From: Sphingomonas naasensis
GTDB taxonomy: Bacteria > Pseudomonadota > Alphaproteobacteria > Sphingomonadales > Sphingomonadaceae
NCBI RefSeq assembly: GCF_004792695.1
Contig: NZ_SRXU01000003.1
Coordinates: 372,001 to 436,000, forward strand
Direction of reading: 5' to 3'
Length of the DNA: 64,000 bases
Shown: one piece after another, positions 1 through 7,992 of the stretch
How positions within the stretch are numbered: the stretch's first letter is position 1
How the letters are laid out: each line of letters starts with the position of its first letter
Position numbers and translations under genes: made by a program
Notes under the pieces: generated by a model
What the model saw: the letters and a program-made list of their open reading frames with translations, nothing else
Told to the model about the DNA's origin: nothing
Database searches by the model: none

Positions 1-822
1 GATCACTTCGGCCGGCACGCTGAGGAAATCGGAGTCGAAGCGGCCGAGCAAGGGCACCGGCCATTCGGTCAGCCCGGCATTCTCGAACAGCAGCCCGTCG
101 TCCTCGATCAGGCCGAGCCCCGCCTTCTGCGCCGCCAGCTTGGCGCCGACCGCGATGATCGCGCGGCGCTCGGCGCCGTCGACGATGACGTGGCACGCGC
201 GCAGCTTCTCGGCATAGTCATTGGCCGAGCCGATCGTGATCACACCCGGATGGTGGAAGCGATGGCCGACGGTCTGCACGCCGCTCCTGATCCCCGCGAC
301 CTCTACGGGCACGAGCTTGTCGCCGAGCAGCGCGATGATGCCCTGGAGCGGGCGCACCCAGCGCAGGCTCTCGGTCGATTGCGAGGCCGCGCCCCAGCGC
401 ATCGATTTGGCCCAGGGGAAGGCGTGGATCACGTTGGTGATTGCGCTGGCGAGCACCGAGCCGGCGACGATGCCGGGGCGCTCGATCACGGCGAACAGCA
501 CTTGCCCGCCCTTGCCGTCGTCGCGCGTGACGAGCTGCTCGCGGCTGAGCCCGGTCGAGCGGAGGAAGCCTTCGATCGCCGGGGCGGGCGCGTCGGCGCG
601 GGGGCCCTTGCGCTCCTCGGTCATCGCCGCGGTGGTCTCGGCGACGCCGCGCACGATCAGCGCGAGCCGGCGCGGGGTGGCGAAGCTCTCTACGCCCGTG
701 AACGGCAGGTTGAGCGCCTTCAGCCGCGCCTCGAACAGCGCCGCCAGATCGGCGCGCGCCTTTTCCTGCATCCGCGCGGGAATTTCCTCGCAGCGCAGCT
801 CGAGAAGGAAGTCTTCGGTCAT
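1..822 (-). CDS. glyS: Glycyl-tRNA synthetase beta subunit, N-terminal part (cut by window edge)
   Basis: This is the beta subunit of the bacterial alpha2/beta2 glycyl-tRNA synthetase, which charges tRNA-Gly in the cytoplasm. The frame starts at ATG 822 (protein begins MTEDFLLELRCEEIPARM) and stays open to base 1, so only the first 274 residues are present. The family is normally close to 690 residues, so well over half lies outside the window. The stretches ATPRRLALIVRGV and WVRPLQGIIALLGD are typical of the GlyS N-terminal domain. It lies downstream of glyQ on the same strand, 214 bases away, the usual glyQ-glyS order. The unusually long gap is filled by an inverted repeat. Identification is firm; the C-terminal half cannot be assessed. 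Confidence 0.96.
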   Translation of the reverse strand, partial: MTEDFLLELRCEEIPARMQEKARADLAALFEARLKALNLPFTGVESFATPRRLALIVRGVAETTAAMTEERKGPRADAPAPAIEGFLRSTGLSREQLVTRDDGKGGQVLFAVIERPGIVAGSVLASAITNVIHAFPWAKSMRWGAASQSTESLRWVRPLQGIIALLGDKLVPVEVAGIRSGVQTVGHRFHHPGVITIGSANDYAEKLRACHVIVDGAERRAIIAVGAKLAAQKAGLGLIEDDGLLFENAGLTEWPVPLLGRFDSDFLSVPAEVI

Positions 823-830
823 AGTTGTTC

Positions 831-1012
831 ACGCAAAGGCGCAAAGGCGCGAAGGAGAGAAGGGTTTTGCGCGCAGAGGCGCAGAGGACGCAGAGAGGAA
901 CAAGGCTCCATCGTCTCGCGCCAGCGAGACGCCGCATCTGTATCGAAGCTGGATGAGAGCCGCTCCGCGGCGTTCGAGGACCGCAGTCTCTGCGTCCTCT
1001 GCGCCTCTGCGC
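831..1012. repeat. Inverted repeat of GCAGAGG-type units in the glyQ-glyS gap
   Basis: Two 26-base arms at 871-896 and 987-1012 are perfect reverse complements, each built from tandem CGCAGAGG-like units. A degenerate run of CGCAAAGG units at 831-855 extends the left side. Between the arms there is a smaller perfect hairpin, GTCTCGC/GCGAGAC at 913-930. The arrangement looks like a dispersed intergenic repeat rather than a gene. It sits inside the glyQS transcript and would form a long stem in RNA, so it could affect mRNA stability or glyS expression. Confidence 0.75.
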
Positions 1013-1036
1013 GAACAATCTGCGCGAACGAACGAC

Positions 1037-1903
1037 TCACGCCGCCCACCCGTTCTTCGCCATCCACGCCTCGCAACTGCCCTTCGCCAGATCGCGCACC
1101 CGGCCGATATAGGCCTGGCGCTCGGCGACCGAGATCACTCCGCGGGCATTGAGCAGATTGAACACATGGCTCGCCTCGATCGCCTGCTCATAGGCCGGGA
1201 TCGGCAGGTCGGCCTTGAGGCAATTCTCGCACTCGGCGACCGCCTTGCGGAACAGATCGAACAAAGCGTCGGTATCGGCGATCTCGAAGTTCCACTTCGA
1301 CATCTGCTTCTCGTTCTCGAGAAACACGTCGCCATAGCTAACGCCCGCGTCGTTGAAGGCGAGATCGTACACGCTGTCCTTGTTCTGGATGTACATCGCC
1401 AGCCGCTCGAGCCCATAGGTCAGCTCGCCCGCCACCGGCTTGCAGTCGAAGCCGCCCATCTGCTGGAAATAAGTGAACTGGGTCACTTCCATCCCGTCGC
1501 ACCAGACTTCCCAGCCCAGCCCCCACGCGCCGAGCGTCGGCGATTCCCAATCGTCCTCGACGAAGCGGATATCGTGCTTCGTGAAGTCGATGCCGATCGC
1601 GGCGAGGCTGCCGAGGTACAGTTCCTGCAGATCGGGCGGGCTCGGCTTCAGGATCACCTGATATTGATAATAATGCTGGAGCCGGTTGGGGTTCTCGCCA
1701 TAGCGGCCGTCGGTCGGCCGGCGGCAGGGCTGGACGAAGGCGGCGTTCCACGGATCGGGGCCGAGCGCCTTGAGCGTCGTCGCGGGGTGGAAGGTGCCGG
1801 CACCCATGCGCATGTCATAGGGCTGGAGGATCACGCAGCCCCGTTCGCTCCAGTAATCATGGAGCTTCAGGATCATGCGCTGGAAGCTGAGCGGCTCGGA
1901 CAT
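1037..1903 (-). CDS. glyQ: Glycyl-tRNA synthetase alpha subunit
   Basis: This is the catalytic alpha subunit of the tetrameric glycyl-tRNA synthetase (glycine + ATP + tRNA-Gly to Gly-tRNA). The 288-residue product matches the usual length of about 290. It begins [18 protein letters not shown] and carries the family-typical [39 protein letters not shown] and [17 protein letters not shown] segments. I start it at ATG 1903; the frame is open further upstream, but that extension has no family similarity and would run towards the divergent gene at 1972. It is followed by glyS on the same strand and divides a 68-base divergent promoter region with the GumN-like lipoprotein. No T-box or other leader is apparent. 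Confidence 0.97.
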   Translation of the reverse strand: MSEPLSFQRMILKLHDYWSERGCVILQPYDMRMGAGTFHPATTLKALGPDPWNAAFVQPCRRPTDGRYGENPNRLQHYYQYQVILKPSPPDLQELYLGSLAAIGIDFTKHDIRFVEDDWESPTLGAWGLGWEVWCDGMEVTQFTYFQQMGGFDCKPVAGELTYGLERLAMYIQNKDSVYDLAFNDAGVSYGDVFLENEKQMSKWNFEIADTDALFDLFRKAVAECENCLKADLPIPAYEQAIEASHVFNLLNARGVISVAERQAYIGRVRDLAKGSCEAWMAKNGWAA

Positions 1904-1971
1904 ATCGGCGGTGCTTTGGCGTGATGTACCCAAGTTGACAAGGATGCAGTGATCGCCTCCTGTCGCGCGCA

Positions 1972-2856
1972 ATGCGGAAGATGTGGATCGGACTGGCGCT
2001 GCTGGCGCTCGGCGGATGCGGCGCCCCGGCGCCCAGGGCGACAACGAGCGATGCCGATCCGGCGCTCTGGGTGGTCCGCGACGCCGATACGACGATCTAT
2101 CTTTTCGGCACGGTGCACATGCTCAAGCCCGGCCTCAGCTGGTTCGACGATGGCGTGAAGGCCGCGTTCGACGCCAGCGACGAGCTGGTGCTCGAGCTGG
2201 TGATGCCGCCCCAGGCCGAGATGCAGGCGCTGGTGCAGGAGCTCGGCATGACGCGCGCCGGCCCCACCCTGCCCGAACAGCTGCCGCCCGCCGAGGCTGC
2301 CAAGTTCCGCGCCGCGCTGCCCGAAATGGGGCTGGCGCCCGAGGCGCTCGATCGGGCCGAGCCGTGGCTCGCCGCGACGATGCTCTCCGCCGCGCCGCTG
2401 CGCCAATTGGGCTATGACGACAAGGACGGCGCCGAGGCGGTGCTGACCGCAGCGGCGCAACGCGCCGGCAAGAAGATCGCGGGCCTCGAGACCGCGCGCG
2501 AGCAGCTCGGCTATTTCGATCGGCTGCCGATGCCGGCGCAGCGCGCGCTGCTCGTCGAGACGCTCGACGATCTGCCCAATGCCGGCGCGACGATCGATCG
2601 CATGGTCGCGTCGTGGGGCAAGGGCGATGCCGAGGGGATCGCGCGGCTGATGAACGAGGATCTCGGCCACTCGCCCGAGCTGGCCAAGGCGCTGCTCGTC
2701 ACGCGCAACGCCAAATGGGCAAACTGGCTCAGGCAGCGGATGGCCGCGCCGGGCACGGTGTTCGTCGCGGTCGGCGCCGGGCATCTCGCCGGCCCGGCCG
2801 GGCTGCAGGCCGAGCTCGCCAGACGCGGGCTCAAGGCCGAGCGGGTGAAGTACTAG
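1972..2856 (+). CDS. TraB/GumN-family lipoprotein
   Basis: The 294-residue product starts with a short positively charged stretch and a lipobox (LLALGG-C), so it should be an exported lipoprotein. The body has the two hallmark motifs of the TraB/GumN fold (PF01963): GTVHML near residue 46 and a C-terminal [11 protein letters not shown] near residue 267, both supplying conserved histidines. Members include eukaryotic Tiki-like metalloproteases and many uncharacterised bacterial envelope proteins, so a metal-dependent peptidase role is possible but unproven. It is monocistronic, divergent from glyQ, and followed by a 30-base-arm inverted repeat. The start at ATG 1972 is chosen because the lipoprotein signal follows directly. 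The family assignment is strong and the function unknown. Confidence 0.88.
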   Translation: MRKMWIGLALLALGGCGAPAPRATTSDADPALWVVRDADTTIYLFGTVHMLKPGLSWFDDGVKAAFDASDELVLELVMPPQAEMQALVQELGMTRAGPTLPEQLPPAEAAKFRAALPEMGLAPEALDRAEPWLAATMLSAAPLRQLGYDDKDGAEAVLTAAAQRAGKKIAGLETAREQLGYFDRLPMPAQRALLVETLDDLPNAGATIDRMVASWGKGDAEGIARLMNEDLGHSPELAKALLVTRNAKWANWLRQRMAAPGTVFVAVGAGHLAGPAGLQAELARRGLKAERVKY

Positions 2857-2877
2857 ACGCATCTCGCGTCCGATTAC

Positions 2878-2982
2878 GTCACCCCCGCGAAAGCGGGGGC
2901 CCATCTCCCACGCTCTCCCGCCTCATAACCGGCGTATCTGCTGCACACGCACGAGATGGGCCCCCGCTTTCGCGGGGGTGAC
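2878..2982. repeat. Long perfect inverted repeat (REP-like pair)
   Basis: Bases 2878-2907 and 2953-2982 are perfect 30-base reverse complements separated by 45 bases. Each arm contains its own small palindrome, CCCCCGC-GAAA-GCGGGGG. The pair sits just after the GumN-like gene and could act as its terminator. The layout of two self-complementary units facing each other is that of REP/BIME repeats. Confidence 0.85.
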
Positions 2983-3010
2983 GGAAGGAGGCTTGACTCG
3001 CCTCATTATT

Positions 3011-3024
3011 TAACCAATAGGTTA
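3011..3024 (+). promoter_or_regulatory. Candidate ArsR-family operator
   Basis: TAACC-AATA-GGTTA forms an inverted repeat 18 bases before the ATG of the ArsR-type regulator, inside an AT-rich patch that stands out from the GC-rich surroundings. A direct repeat ATTTAAC (3008-3014 and 3024-3030) overlaps it. AACC/GGTT half-sites are what one would expect for autoregulation by this small winged-helix family. Binding by the adjacent protein is inferred. Confidence 0.6.
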
Positions 3025-3041
3025 TTTAACAAGGAGGTTAG

Positions 3042-3389
3042 ATGAGTCCCGCACCCGACCCGCTGAGCGCCACCTTCGCCGCGCTCGCCGACCCCACTCG
3101 CCGCGCCATCCTCACCCGGCTGGCGCAGGGCGAGAGCCCGGTCGGCGAGCTGGCCCGCCCCTTCGCGATGAGCGGTCCGGCGGTGACCAAGCATCTCAAG
3201 GTGCTCGAGCGTGCGGGGCTGATCTCGCGCGGCCGCGCCGCGCAGCAGCGCCCGGCGAAGCTCGAGCCCGCAGCGCTAGCGGCGGCGAGCGCGTGGCTCG
3301 ATGCCTATCGCCGCTTCTGGGAAGGCAAGTTCGACGATCTCGACACGTATCTCAAGGAACTGCAGCACAAGGAGACAAGCGATGAATGA
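3042..3389 (+). CDS. ArsR-family winged-helix regulator of an SRPBCC pair
   Basis: This 115-residue protein is one winged-helix domain: SATFAALADPTRRAILTRLA opens it, and the recognition region is AMSGPAVTKHLKVLERAGLI around residues 46-65. The metal-binding cysteines of classical ArsR proteins are absent, so it belongs to the subgroup that accompanies SRPBCC/AHSA1 proteins and does not sense metal. A good ribosome-binding site (AAGGAGG) precedes ATG 3042. Its stop overlaps the start of the next gene by 8 bases, so the two are translationally coupled. A palindrome in the AT-rich promoter suggests autorepression. The ligand is unknown. Confidence 0.9.
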   Translation: MSPAPDPLSATFAALADPTRRAILTRLAQGESPVGELARPFAMSGPAVTKHLKVLERAGLISRGRAAQQRPAKLEPAALAAASAWLDAYRRFWEGKFDDLDTYLKELQHKETSDE

Positions 3390-3870
3390 CAAGCTCACCG
3401 CGCCCGGTGTGGGCACCGAAGTGACCATCGTCCGCACCTTCGCGGCGCCGCGCGAACTGGTGTTCGACTGTTTCACCAAGGCCGAGCATCTCGAACGCTG
3501 GTGGGGCCCGCACCATTTCGACGTGCCGTTCAGCGAGACCGACGTTCGCCCGGGCGGCAAGATCCGCATCGATATGCGCGGCCCCGAGCCGTACGGCGTC
3601 AACGAGGTTCATGGCGAGTTCCTCGAGGTCGATCGCCCCCAACGCCTCGTGATGGCGCTGCGCGCCTTCCGCGACGCCGACGGTAGCTGGGGCATCGAGC
3701 ATGTCAGCACCTTCCGCTTCGAAGAGGCGCCAGGCGGCCGCACGACGATGCACCTGACCACGGTGGTCAAGCAGGTCAGCGAAGCGCTGCTCCCGGCGCT
3801 GGAAGGCATGCGGGAAGGCTGGAGCCAGAGCTTCGAGAAGCTCGAAGCGCTTCTGCCGGAATTGGCGTAG
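3382..3870 (+). CDS. SRPBCC (AHSA1/START-like) domain protein
   Basis: This 162-residue cytoplasmic protein has the AHSA1-type SRPBCC fold, a deep hydrophobic pocket that binds small ligands. The pattern is clear: TEVTIVRTFAAPRELVFDCF, then the WWGPHHF motif near residue 34, GGKIRIDMRGP in the middle, and a C-terminal helix (MREGWSQSFEKLEALL). ATG 3382 is chosen because it lies in the stop region of the regulator (GATGAATGA) with AAGGAGA just upstream. ArsR-SRPBCC operons are common, and the partner usually senses or modifies the compound controlling the regulator. No substrate can be inferred here. Confidence 0.9.
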   Translation: MNDKLTAPGVGTEVTIVRTFAAPRELVFDCFTKAEHLERWWGPHHFDVPFSETDVRPGGKIRIDMRGPEPYGVNEVHGEFLEVDRPQRLVMALRAFRDADGSWGIEHVSTFRFEEAPGGRTTMHLTTVVKQVSEALLPALEGMREGWSQSFEKLEALLPELA

Positions 3871-3893
3871 CTCGGCGAAGAGACCGGTATCGA

Positions 3894-4018
3894 TCCTCCC
3901 CCGGAGGGGGAGGGGAACCGCGAAGCGGTGGAGGGGTAGTCTCCACAAACCAAAGCGTCGCCTGCGGCACCTAGCCCTCCACCAGCTTCGCTGGTCCCCC
4001 TCCCCCTCCGGGGGAGGA
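3894..4018. repeat. Inverted repeat pair, CTCCCCCGGAGGGGGAGGGG type
   Basis: The left arm (3894-3940) and right arm (3971-4018) are imperfect reverse complements, and each begins or ends with the palindrome CTCCCCCGGAGGGGGAG. The same element, with both arms, recurs at 25130-25251, so it is a dispersed repeat family. It lies between the SRPBCC gene and rplY. The remaining 119 bases to rplY hold no gene. Confidence 0.85.
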
Positions 4019-4137
4019 GCTGAGGCGGTTGCACTTTCCGCGCACTTCCGCTAGAGGCGCGCGCTTGCCGTGGCAGGGTCATCCCTGGAGGCCTGCCGGG
4101 CATGCGAACTGAAACACTTTAGCGCACTGGAAGACAC

Positions 4138-4764
4138 ATGAGCGAGACGCTTACGCTGTCGGCCGAGACGCGCGACCGGGTTGGCAAGGGAGCCTCCCGG
4201 GCGCTGCGTCGCGAAGGCCGCGTCCCCGCCGTCATTTACGGCAACAAGGCAGACCCCGTTGGCATCCATGTCAGCGAACGCGAGCTCACCAAGCTCCTCA
4301 ACACCGGGCACTTCATGAACTCGGTGGTGATGATCAACGGCGAGCGCACGCTGCCCAAGGACGTCGCTTTCGACGTCGTGACCGATCGTCCGCTCCACGT
4401 CGACTTCCTGCGCATCTCCGAGCATGCCACCGTCACCGTCCAGGTGCCGATCGTGTTCGTCGACGAGGAAGAAGCCCCCGGCATCAAGCGCGGCGGCGTG
4501 CTCAACATCGTCCGTCACGATCTCGACCTCGTGGTCGACGCGGCGCATATCCCCGACGAGATCCAGATCTCGCTCAAGGGTCTCGAAGTCGGCGAATCGC
4601 TGCACATCTCGGCGGTGACCCTGCCCGAGGGCGCGAAGTCGGCGATCACCGACCGCGACTTCACCATCGCGACGATCGTGGCGCCGTCGGCGCTCAAGTC
4701 GAGCGAAGGCGATACCCAGACCGAAGCCGCGAGCGAGAACGAGGGCGAGGGCGAAGGCGAGTAA
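4138..4764 (+). CDS. rplY: 50S ribosomal protein L25 (general stress protein Ctc type)
   Basis: L25 binds 5S rRNA in the large ribosomal subunit. The 208-residue product is the long Ctc form: an N-terminal L25 domain ([27 protein letters not shown]) followed by the beta-barrel TL5/Ctc domain ([29 protein letters not shown]). The tail after about residue 185 is acidic and low in complexity (EGEGEGE), as in many alphaproteobacterial L25 proteins. ATG 4138 follows a GGAAG-type ribosome-binding site. A strong hairpin terminator follows, and then pth, the usual rplY-pth order. Confidence 0.96.
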   Translation: MSETLTLSAETRDRVGKGASRALRREGRVPAVIYGNKADPVGIHVSERELTKLLNTGHFMNSVVMINGERTLPKDVAFDVVTDRPLHVDFLRISEHATVTVQVPIVFVDEEEAPGIKRGGVLNIVRHDLDLVVDAAHIPDEIQISLKGLEVGESLHISAVTLPEGAKSAITDRDFTIATIVAPSALKSSEGDTQTEAASENEGEGEGE

Positions 4765-4792
4765 TCGCCCCCCACGAACTTACTGGGTGAAA

Positions 4793-4834
4793 AAATCGCC
4801 TCCGCGCCCTAGGTGCGGAGGCGATTTCCTTTTC
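4793..4834 (+). terminator. Rho-independent terminator between rplY and pth
   Basis: A perfect 13-base stem (4793-4805 with 4815-4827) around a 9-base loop is followed by CCTTTT. It lies only 12 bases before the pth start codon. It should reduce, rather than abolish, read-through from rplY into pth. Confidence 0.85.
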
Positions 4835-4845
4835 GGGGTTTGCGC

Positions 4846-5415
4846 ATGCAGCTGTGGGTGGGTCTCGGCAATCCGGGGCCGCAATATGCGATGCACCGGC
4901 ACAATGTCGGCTTCATGGCGCTCGACGCCATCGCCGGGGTGCATGGCTTCTCGGCGCCGAAGAAGCAGTTCCAGGGCTGGGCCCAAGAAGGCCGGATCGG
5001 CAGCGACAAGCTCGTCCTGCTCAAGCCCGGCACCTATATGAACGAGAGCGGCCGCGCCGTGCGCGCGGCGATGGACTTCTACAAGCTGACTCCCGCCGAC
5101 GTGACCGTCTTCCACGACGAGCTCGATCTGCTGCCCTTCAAGGTCAAGGTGAAGCTGGGCGGCGGCACTGCGGGGCACAACGGGCTGCGCTCGACCGATC
5201 AGCATATCGGCCCCGATTTCCGCCGGGTGCGGATCGGAATCGGCCATCCCGGGCACAAGGACCGGGTGACCGGCTATGTGCTCGGCAACTATGCCAAGGC
5301 GGAAATCGACCCGCTTGCCGACATGCTCGGCGCGATCGCCGCCGAGGCGCCGTGGCTGGCCGCCGGCAACGATGCCCGGTTCATGAGCGACGTCGCGCTC
5401 CGCCTGCAGGACTAG
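4846..5415 (+). CDS. pth: Peptidyl-tRNA hydrolase
   Basis: Pth hydrolyses the ester bond of peptidyl-tRNA released from stalled ribosomes. The 189-residue product has all the family landmarks: LWVGLGNPGPQY at the N-terminus, the catalytic histidine in HRHNVGF (about residue 20), KPGTYMNESG, the conserved aspartate in FHDELDL and the KLGGGTAGHNGLRS loop. ATG 4846 is chosen over an in-frame upstream start at 4813 because the protein then begins MQLWVGLGNPG like other Pth proteins, and the upstream extension would be encoded by the terminator hairpin. It follows rplY, so the pair is probably partly co-transcribed. Confidence 0.97.
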   Translation: MQLWVGLGNPGPQYAMHRHNVGFMALDAIAGVHGFSAPKKQFQGWAQEGRIGSDKLVLLKPGTYMNESGRAVRAAMDFYKLTPADVTVFHDELDLLPFKVKVKLGGGTAGHNGLRSTDQHIGPDFRRVRIGIGHPGHKDRVTGYVLGNYAKAEIDPLADMLGAIAAEAPWLAAGNDARFMSDVALRLQD

Positions 5416-5421
5416 GGCGGC

Positions 5422-5808
5422 TCAGTTCAGCCGCGGGTTGAGCCAGCTGCACGGCGCGCTCGCGCGTGGCGCGGCGATCAGCGCCTTGGCCCGCACGGTG
5501 CAGGCCTCCCCGTCGGCGCATTCGATCGCGGTCCGCGCCAGCCATCCGGCATCGTTGCGCCACGAGGTGATGCTGCGATAGGCGACGCCGATGTCGCGCG
5601 CCTTGAAATGCGTGTCGCCATGCTTGCGGCAATAACGCAGCAGCCGCGCCATCTCCGCGCGCGCATCCGACGAATAGCGTTCGCGCTCGGCCGCGTCCGC
5701 CAGCAAGCCGCTGGGAACGTAGAAGGTGATCCGCGAGACGACGAACGCTGGAACGACGATCATCGGCACCAGCATCATGCCGAGGAAGAATTTGGCGCCC
5801 GGGCTCAT
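5422..5808 (-). CDS. Small single-pass membrane protein, unknown function
   Basis: I do not recognise a family. The 128-residue product has a hydrophobic segment at about residues 6-26 (FFLGMMLVPMIVVPAFVV) with a soluble part after it. That part is arginine- and alanine-rich, and has cysteines in RYCRKHGDTHF, AIECADGEACTV and PCSWLNP. An N-terminal anchor with a periplasmic domain, possibly disulphide-bonded, is plausible. ATG 5808 has a weak GAGG site; an in-frame GTG at 5829 would add seven residues and is possible. It converges on pth with a 6-base gap. Codon use resembles its neighbours, so it is likely real, but no role can be assigned. Confidence 0.6.
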   Translation of the reverse strand: MSPGAKFFLGMMLVPMIVVPAFVVSRITFYVPSGLLADAAERERYSSDARAEMARLLRYCRKHGDTHFKARDIGVAYRSITSWRNDAGWLARTAIECADGEACTVRAKALIAAPRASAPCSWLNPRLN

Positions 5809-5862
5809 CGGTGCGGCTTGCCTCGCCACTCCTCAACATTCGGTTGCCGCCGCGCAAACAGA

Positions 5863-5889
5863 AAGGGCCCCGGTTTCCCGGAGCCCTTC
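5863..5889 (-). terminator. Terminator hairpin after the TbpB-like lipoprotein gene
   Basis: Read on the minus strand, AAGGGCTCCGG and CCGGGGCCCTT pair around a GAAA loop with one mismatch and are followed by TCTGTTT. The hairpin lies 24-50 bases after the stop of the lipoprotein gene. The T-tract is weak. Confidence 0.65.
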
Positions 5890-5912
5890 CTGCATTCCGC
5901 CGATCTGCGGCG

Positions 5913-6899
5913 TTACTTCTTGCCGACGATCACGCCGACGAGCCGCTGGTTGCCGCCGCCGATGGTGCCATTGGCCGCGAAGGCAATACCGATCTCCTTG
6001 CCCTGCGAGCCGAAGAAGCCGCCGGTGAGCGTGCCCGAGAGCGTGGTGCTGCCGGTGAAGCTGCCGCTGAACAGATTCTGCTTGGTCGGGATCGCACCCT
6101 GCGCGGTGAAGGCGCCGAAGGCGGTGGTGGCGCCACCCGCTTCGGGCGTGCGATTGAGATTGAAGGCGAGGTCGACGAGCCCGGTGGAGAAATTCACCGA
6201 GACCGTGACGGTGCCGCCGACGCGCGAGACGGTGGTCACGCCCGCGGTGACGTCGACCAACTTGCCGACGACCGTCGAGGTATAGGCCTGGGTTCCGGTG
6301 GCCGGCATATCGGTCGCCACCGTCGGATAGCCGAATACCGACGTCGTGATCCGCTTCGCGCCGGTGGTCGAATCGCCACGCCACCAATTGGCGTAGCTGA
6401 CATTGGTCAGCGCCAGATTGGCATTGCTGGTGACCTGCGACGGGATGGTGTTGTTGAGGAATTCGAGCTGCGCGAACTTGCCCGCGGTCGCCGTGTCGGT
6501 GGTGCGGAACACATATTCGGTCACGCTCGGCGCCGGCTGCACGGTGACGTTGGCGTTCACGAAGCGCGATTCCTCGCCGGCCTCGTTGATCACATAGGTC
6601 GCGGTCGTGATGGCGTTGCTGGTAGCGAGACGAACGCGCGTGAAGCTGGTGTCGGTGGCGGAGACGCCCAGCGTCACCGCGCCCGCCGGATCGCCGGTGT
6701 AGCTGGTGCCGGCGTTGATCGTGCCGAACTCGGCTGCGGCCGCGAGCGGGAATGCCGTGTAGGTCGGCGACGCGGTCGGCGTCGGAGTCGGCGTTGCGGT
6801 CGGGGTCGGCGTGGGGTCGGCGTCGGAATCGTTACCGCTGCAGCTCGCGAGCGCCAGAGTCGCCGCGGCGGCGCTCATGATCATGTGACGGCGAATCAT
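5913..6899 (-). CDS. TbpB-like surface lipoprotein (transferrin-binding-protein-like barrel)
   Basis: The 328-residue product has a lipobox (LALASC), then a Pro-Thr linker of repeated PT and TP pairs (about residues 27-44), then a beta-rich domain. The C-terminal part has the pattern of the TbpB handle/barrel fold: GSFTGSTTLSGTLTGGFFGS followed by GKEIGIAFAANGTIGGG and a terminal GVIVGKK. ATG 6899 follows AAGGAG; the longer open frame is discarded. Known relatives include transferrin and haemoglobin receptors of pathogens, but sphingomonads carry many of unknown ligand. There is no neighbouring TonB receptor or Slam gene, so the partner is unknown. A metal-related or adhesion role is only a guess. 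Confidence 0.8.
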   Translation of the reverse strand: MIRRHMIMSAAAATLALASCSGNDSDADPTPTPTATPTPTPTASPTYTAFPLAAAAEFGTINAGTSYTGDPAGAVTLGVSATDTSFTRVRLATSNAITTATYVINEAGEESRFVNANVTVQPAPSVTEYVFRTTDTATAGKFAQLEFLNNTIPSQVTSNANLALTNVSYANWWRGDSTTGAKRITTSVFGYPTVATDMPATGTQAYTSTVVGKLVDVTAGVTTVSRVGGTVTVSVNFSTGLVDLAFNLNRTPEAGGATTAFGAFTAQGAIPTKQNLFSGSFTGSTTLSGTLTGGFFGSQGKEIGIAFAANGTIGGGNQRLVGVIVGKK

Positions 6900-6988
6900 T
6901 CCCTGCTCCTTGAAATACTTCGATACCTGAAAGGCCCGGCGCCCCTGTACCCCAGATGAACGGGGGCCCGTCAAGCAGCGATCCCGCT

Positions 6989-7873
6989 CTATGACGTAGC
7001 CAACGCGTCCTGGCCGTATCCCGAACCTGCGATACGCGTCGCGGCCTGGCGCGCGGGGCTCGACGGCAACTCGAAGCGCCGCGCGCCCGCCGCCAGCAGC
7101 CGCAGCAGCACCCGCTCGCGGCGGCGCAGCCGGGGATCGGCGAGCCCCAGCTGCCGGCGCAGCGCCGGCGGGAGCAAATCGATCGCCGCGCGCACACCGA
7201 GCCGCTGGAACGGGCGCAGCGGTGGCGGCAGGATATCGGCGGTGCGCAGGATCGCGATCAGCTCGTCGAGCACCGGCGATGGCTCGAGCTGCGGCAGCAT
7301 CCGCGCCAGCAGCGCCTGCATCGCCGCCGCGCTCGCCGGCGGGGCCTCGACGCCGTACAGCGCCGCACCCGGACGGGCCTCGCCATAATAGCGGTCGCGC
7401 TCCGCGGCGCCGAGGCGCTCGCCATAGCGATGATAGGCTTCGAGAAACGCCCAGCTCGCGGTCGCCTGCACCCAGAGCAGCAGATCGGGATCGTTGGCGG
7501 CATAGGCGCGGCCGTCGTCCGTCTCGCCCTGCACCCGCGCATGCATGCGGTTGACCCGCCCGGTGAGCGCCTCGAACGCGCTGCGCGCGCCATAGACGGT
7601 GATCATCGCCGCCAGCCCGGTGCGCCGCATCCGCGTCGCCGGATCGCGCTTGAAGCTGCTATGGTCCCACACCCCATGGCGGACGCGCGGCTCGCCCAGC
7701 TCGAGCAGCACCGCGGCGATCCCGCCGATATACATCGTCACCGGATTGCGGAACACGCGCCACGAGACCGAGTCCGGCGGCAGCATCGCCGGCTCGCCGG
7801 CCGGCTCGCGGAAATTGGCGCCGTCGATGCCCATCAGGCGCGCGGCGGCGGAGTCGATACGCTTGATCACCAT
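6989..7873 (-). CDS. MpaB/DUF2236-family oxygenase-like protein
   Basis: The 294-residue product belongs to the DUF2236 group, whose members include the rubber oxygenase Lcp and fungal MpaB, haem proteins. Supporting segments are SVSWRVFRNPVTMYIGG near the N-terminus, VRHGVWDHSSFKRDP, GRVNRMHARVQGET and LLLWVQATASWAFLEAYHRY; the histidines in these are candidates for haem contact. There is no signal peptide, so it should be cytoplasmic. It is divergent from ychF and stands alone. The reaction is unknown: most bacterial members of this size are uncharacterised, and rubber cleavage should not be assumed. Confidence 0.85.
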   Translation of the reverse strand: MVIKRIDSAAARLMGIDGANFREPAGEPAMLPPDSVSWRVFRNPVTMYIGGIAAVLLELGEPRVRHGVWDHSSFKRDPATRMRRTGLAAMITVYGARSAFEALTGRVNRMHARVQGETDDGRAYAANDPDLLLWVQATASWAFLEAYHRYGERLGAAERDRYYGEARPGAALYGVEAPPASAAAMQALLARMLPQLEPSPVLDELIAILRTADILPPPLRPFQRLGVRAAIDLLPPALRRQLGLADPRLRRRERVLLRLLAAGARRFELPSSPARQAATRIAGSGYGQDALATS

Positions 7874-7992
7874 CCCGCGACAACGCGCCGGCCCGCGCGG
7901 TTGCTCCGCACTGGAAACCGCGCCGCTTTGCGCCTATCGAGCCCGCAAACCTGCCGGCACCGCCGGCCCCTCAACACAGGATCGAGCTTCTC

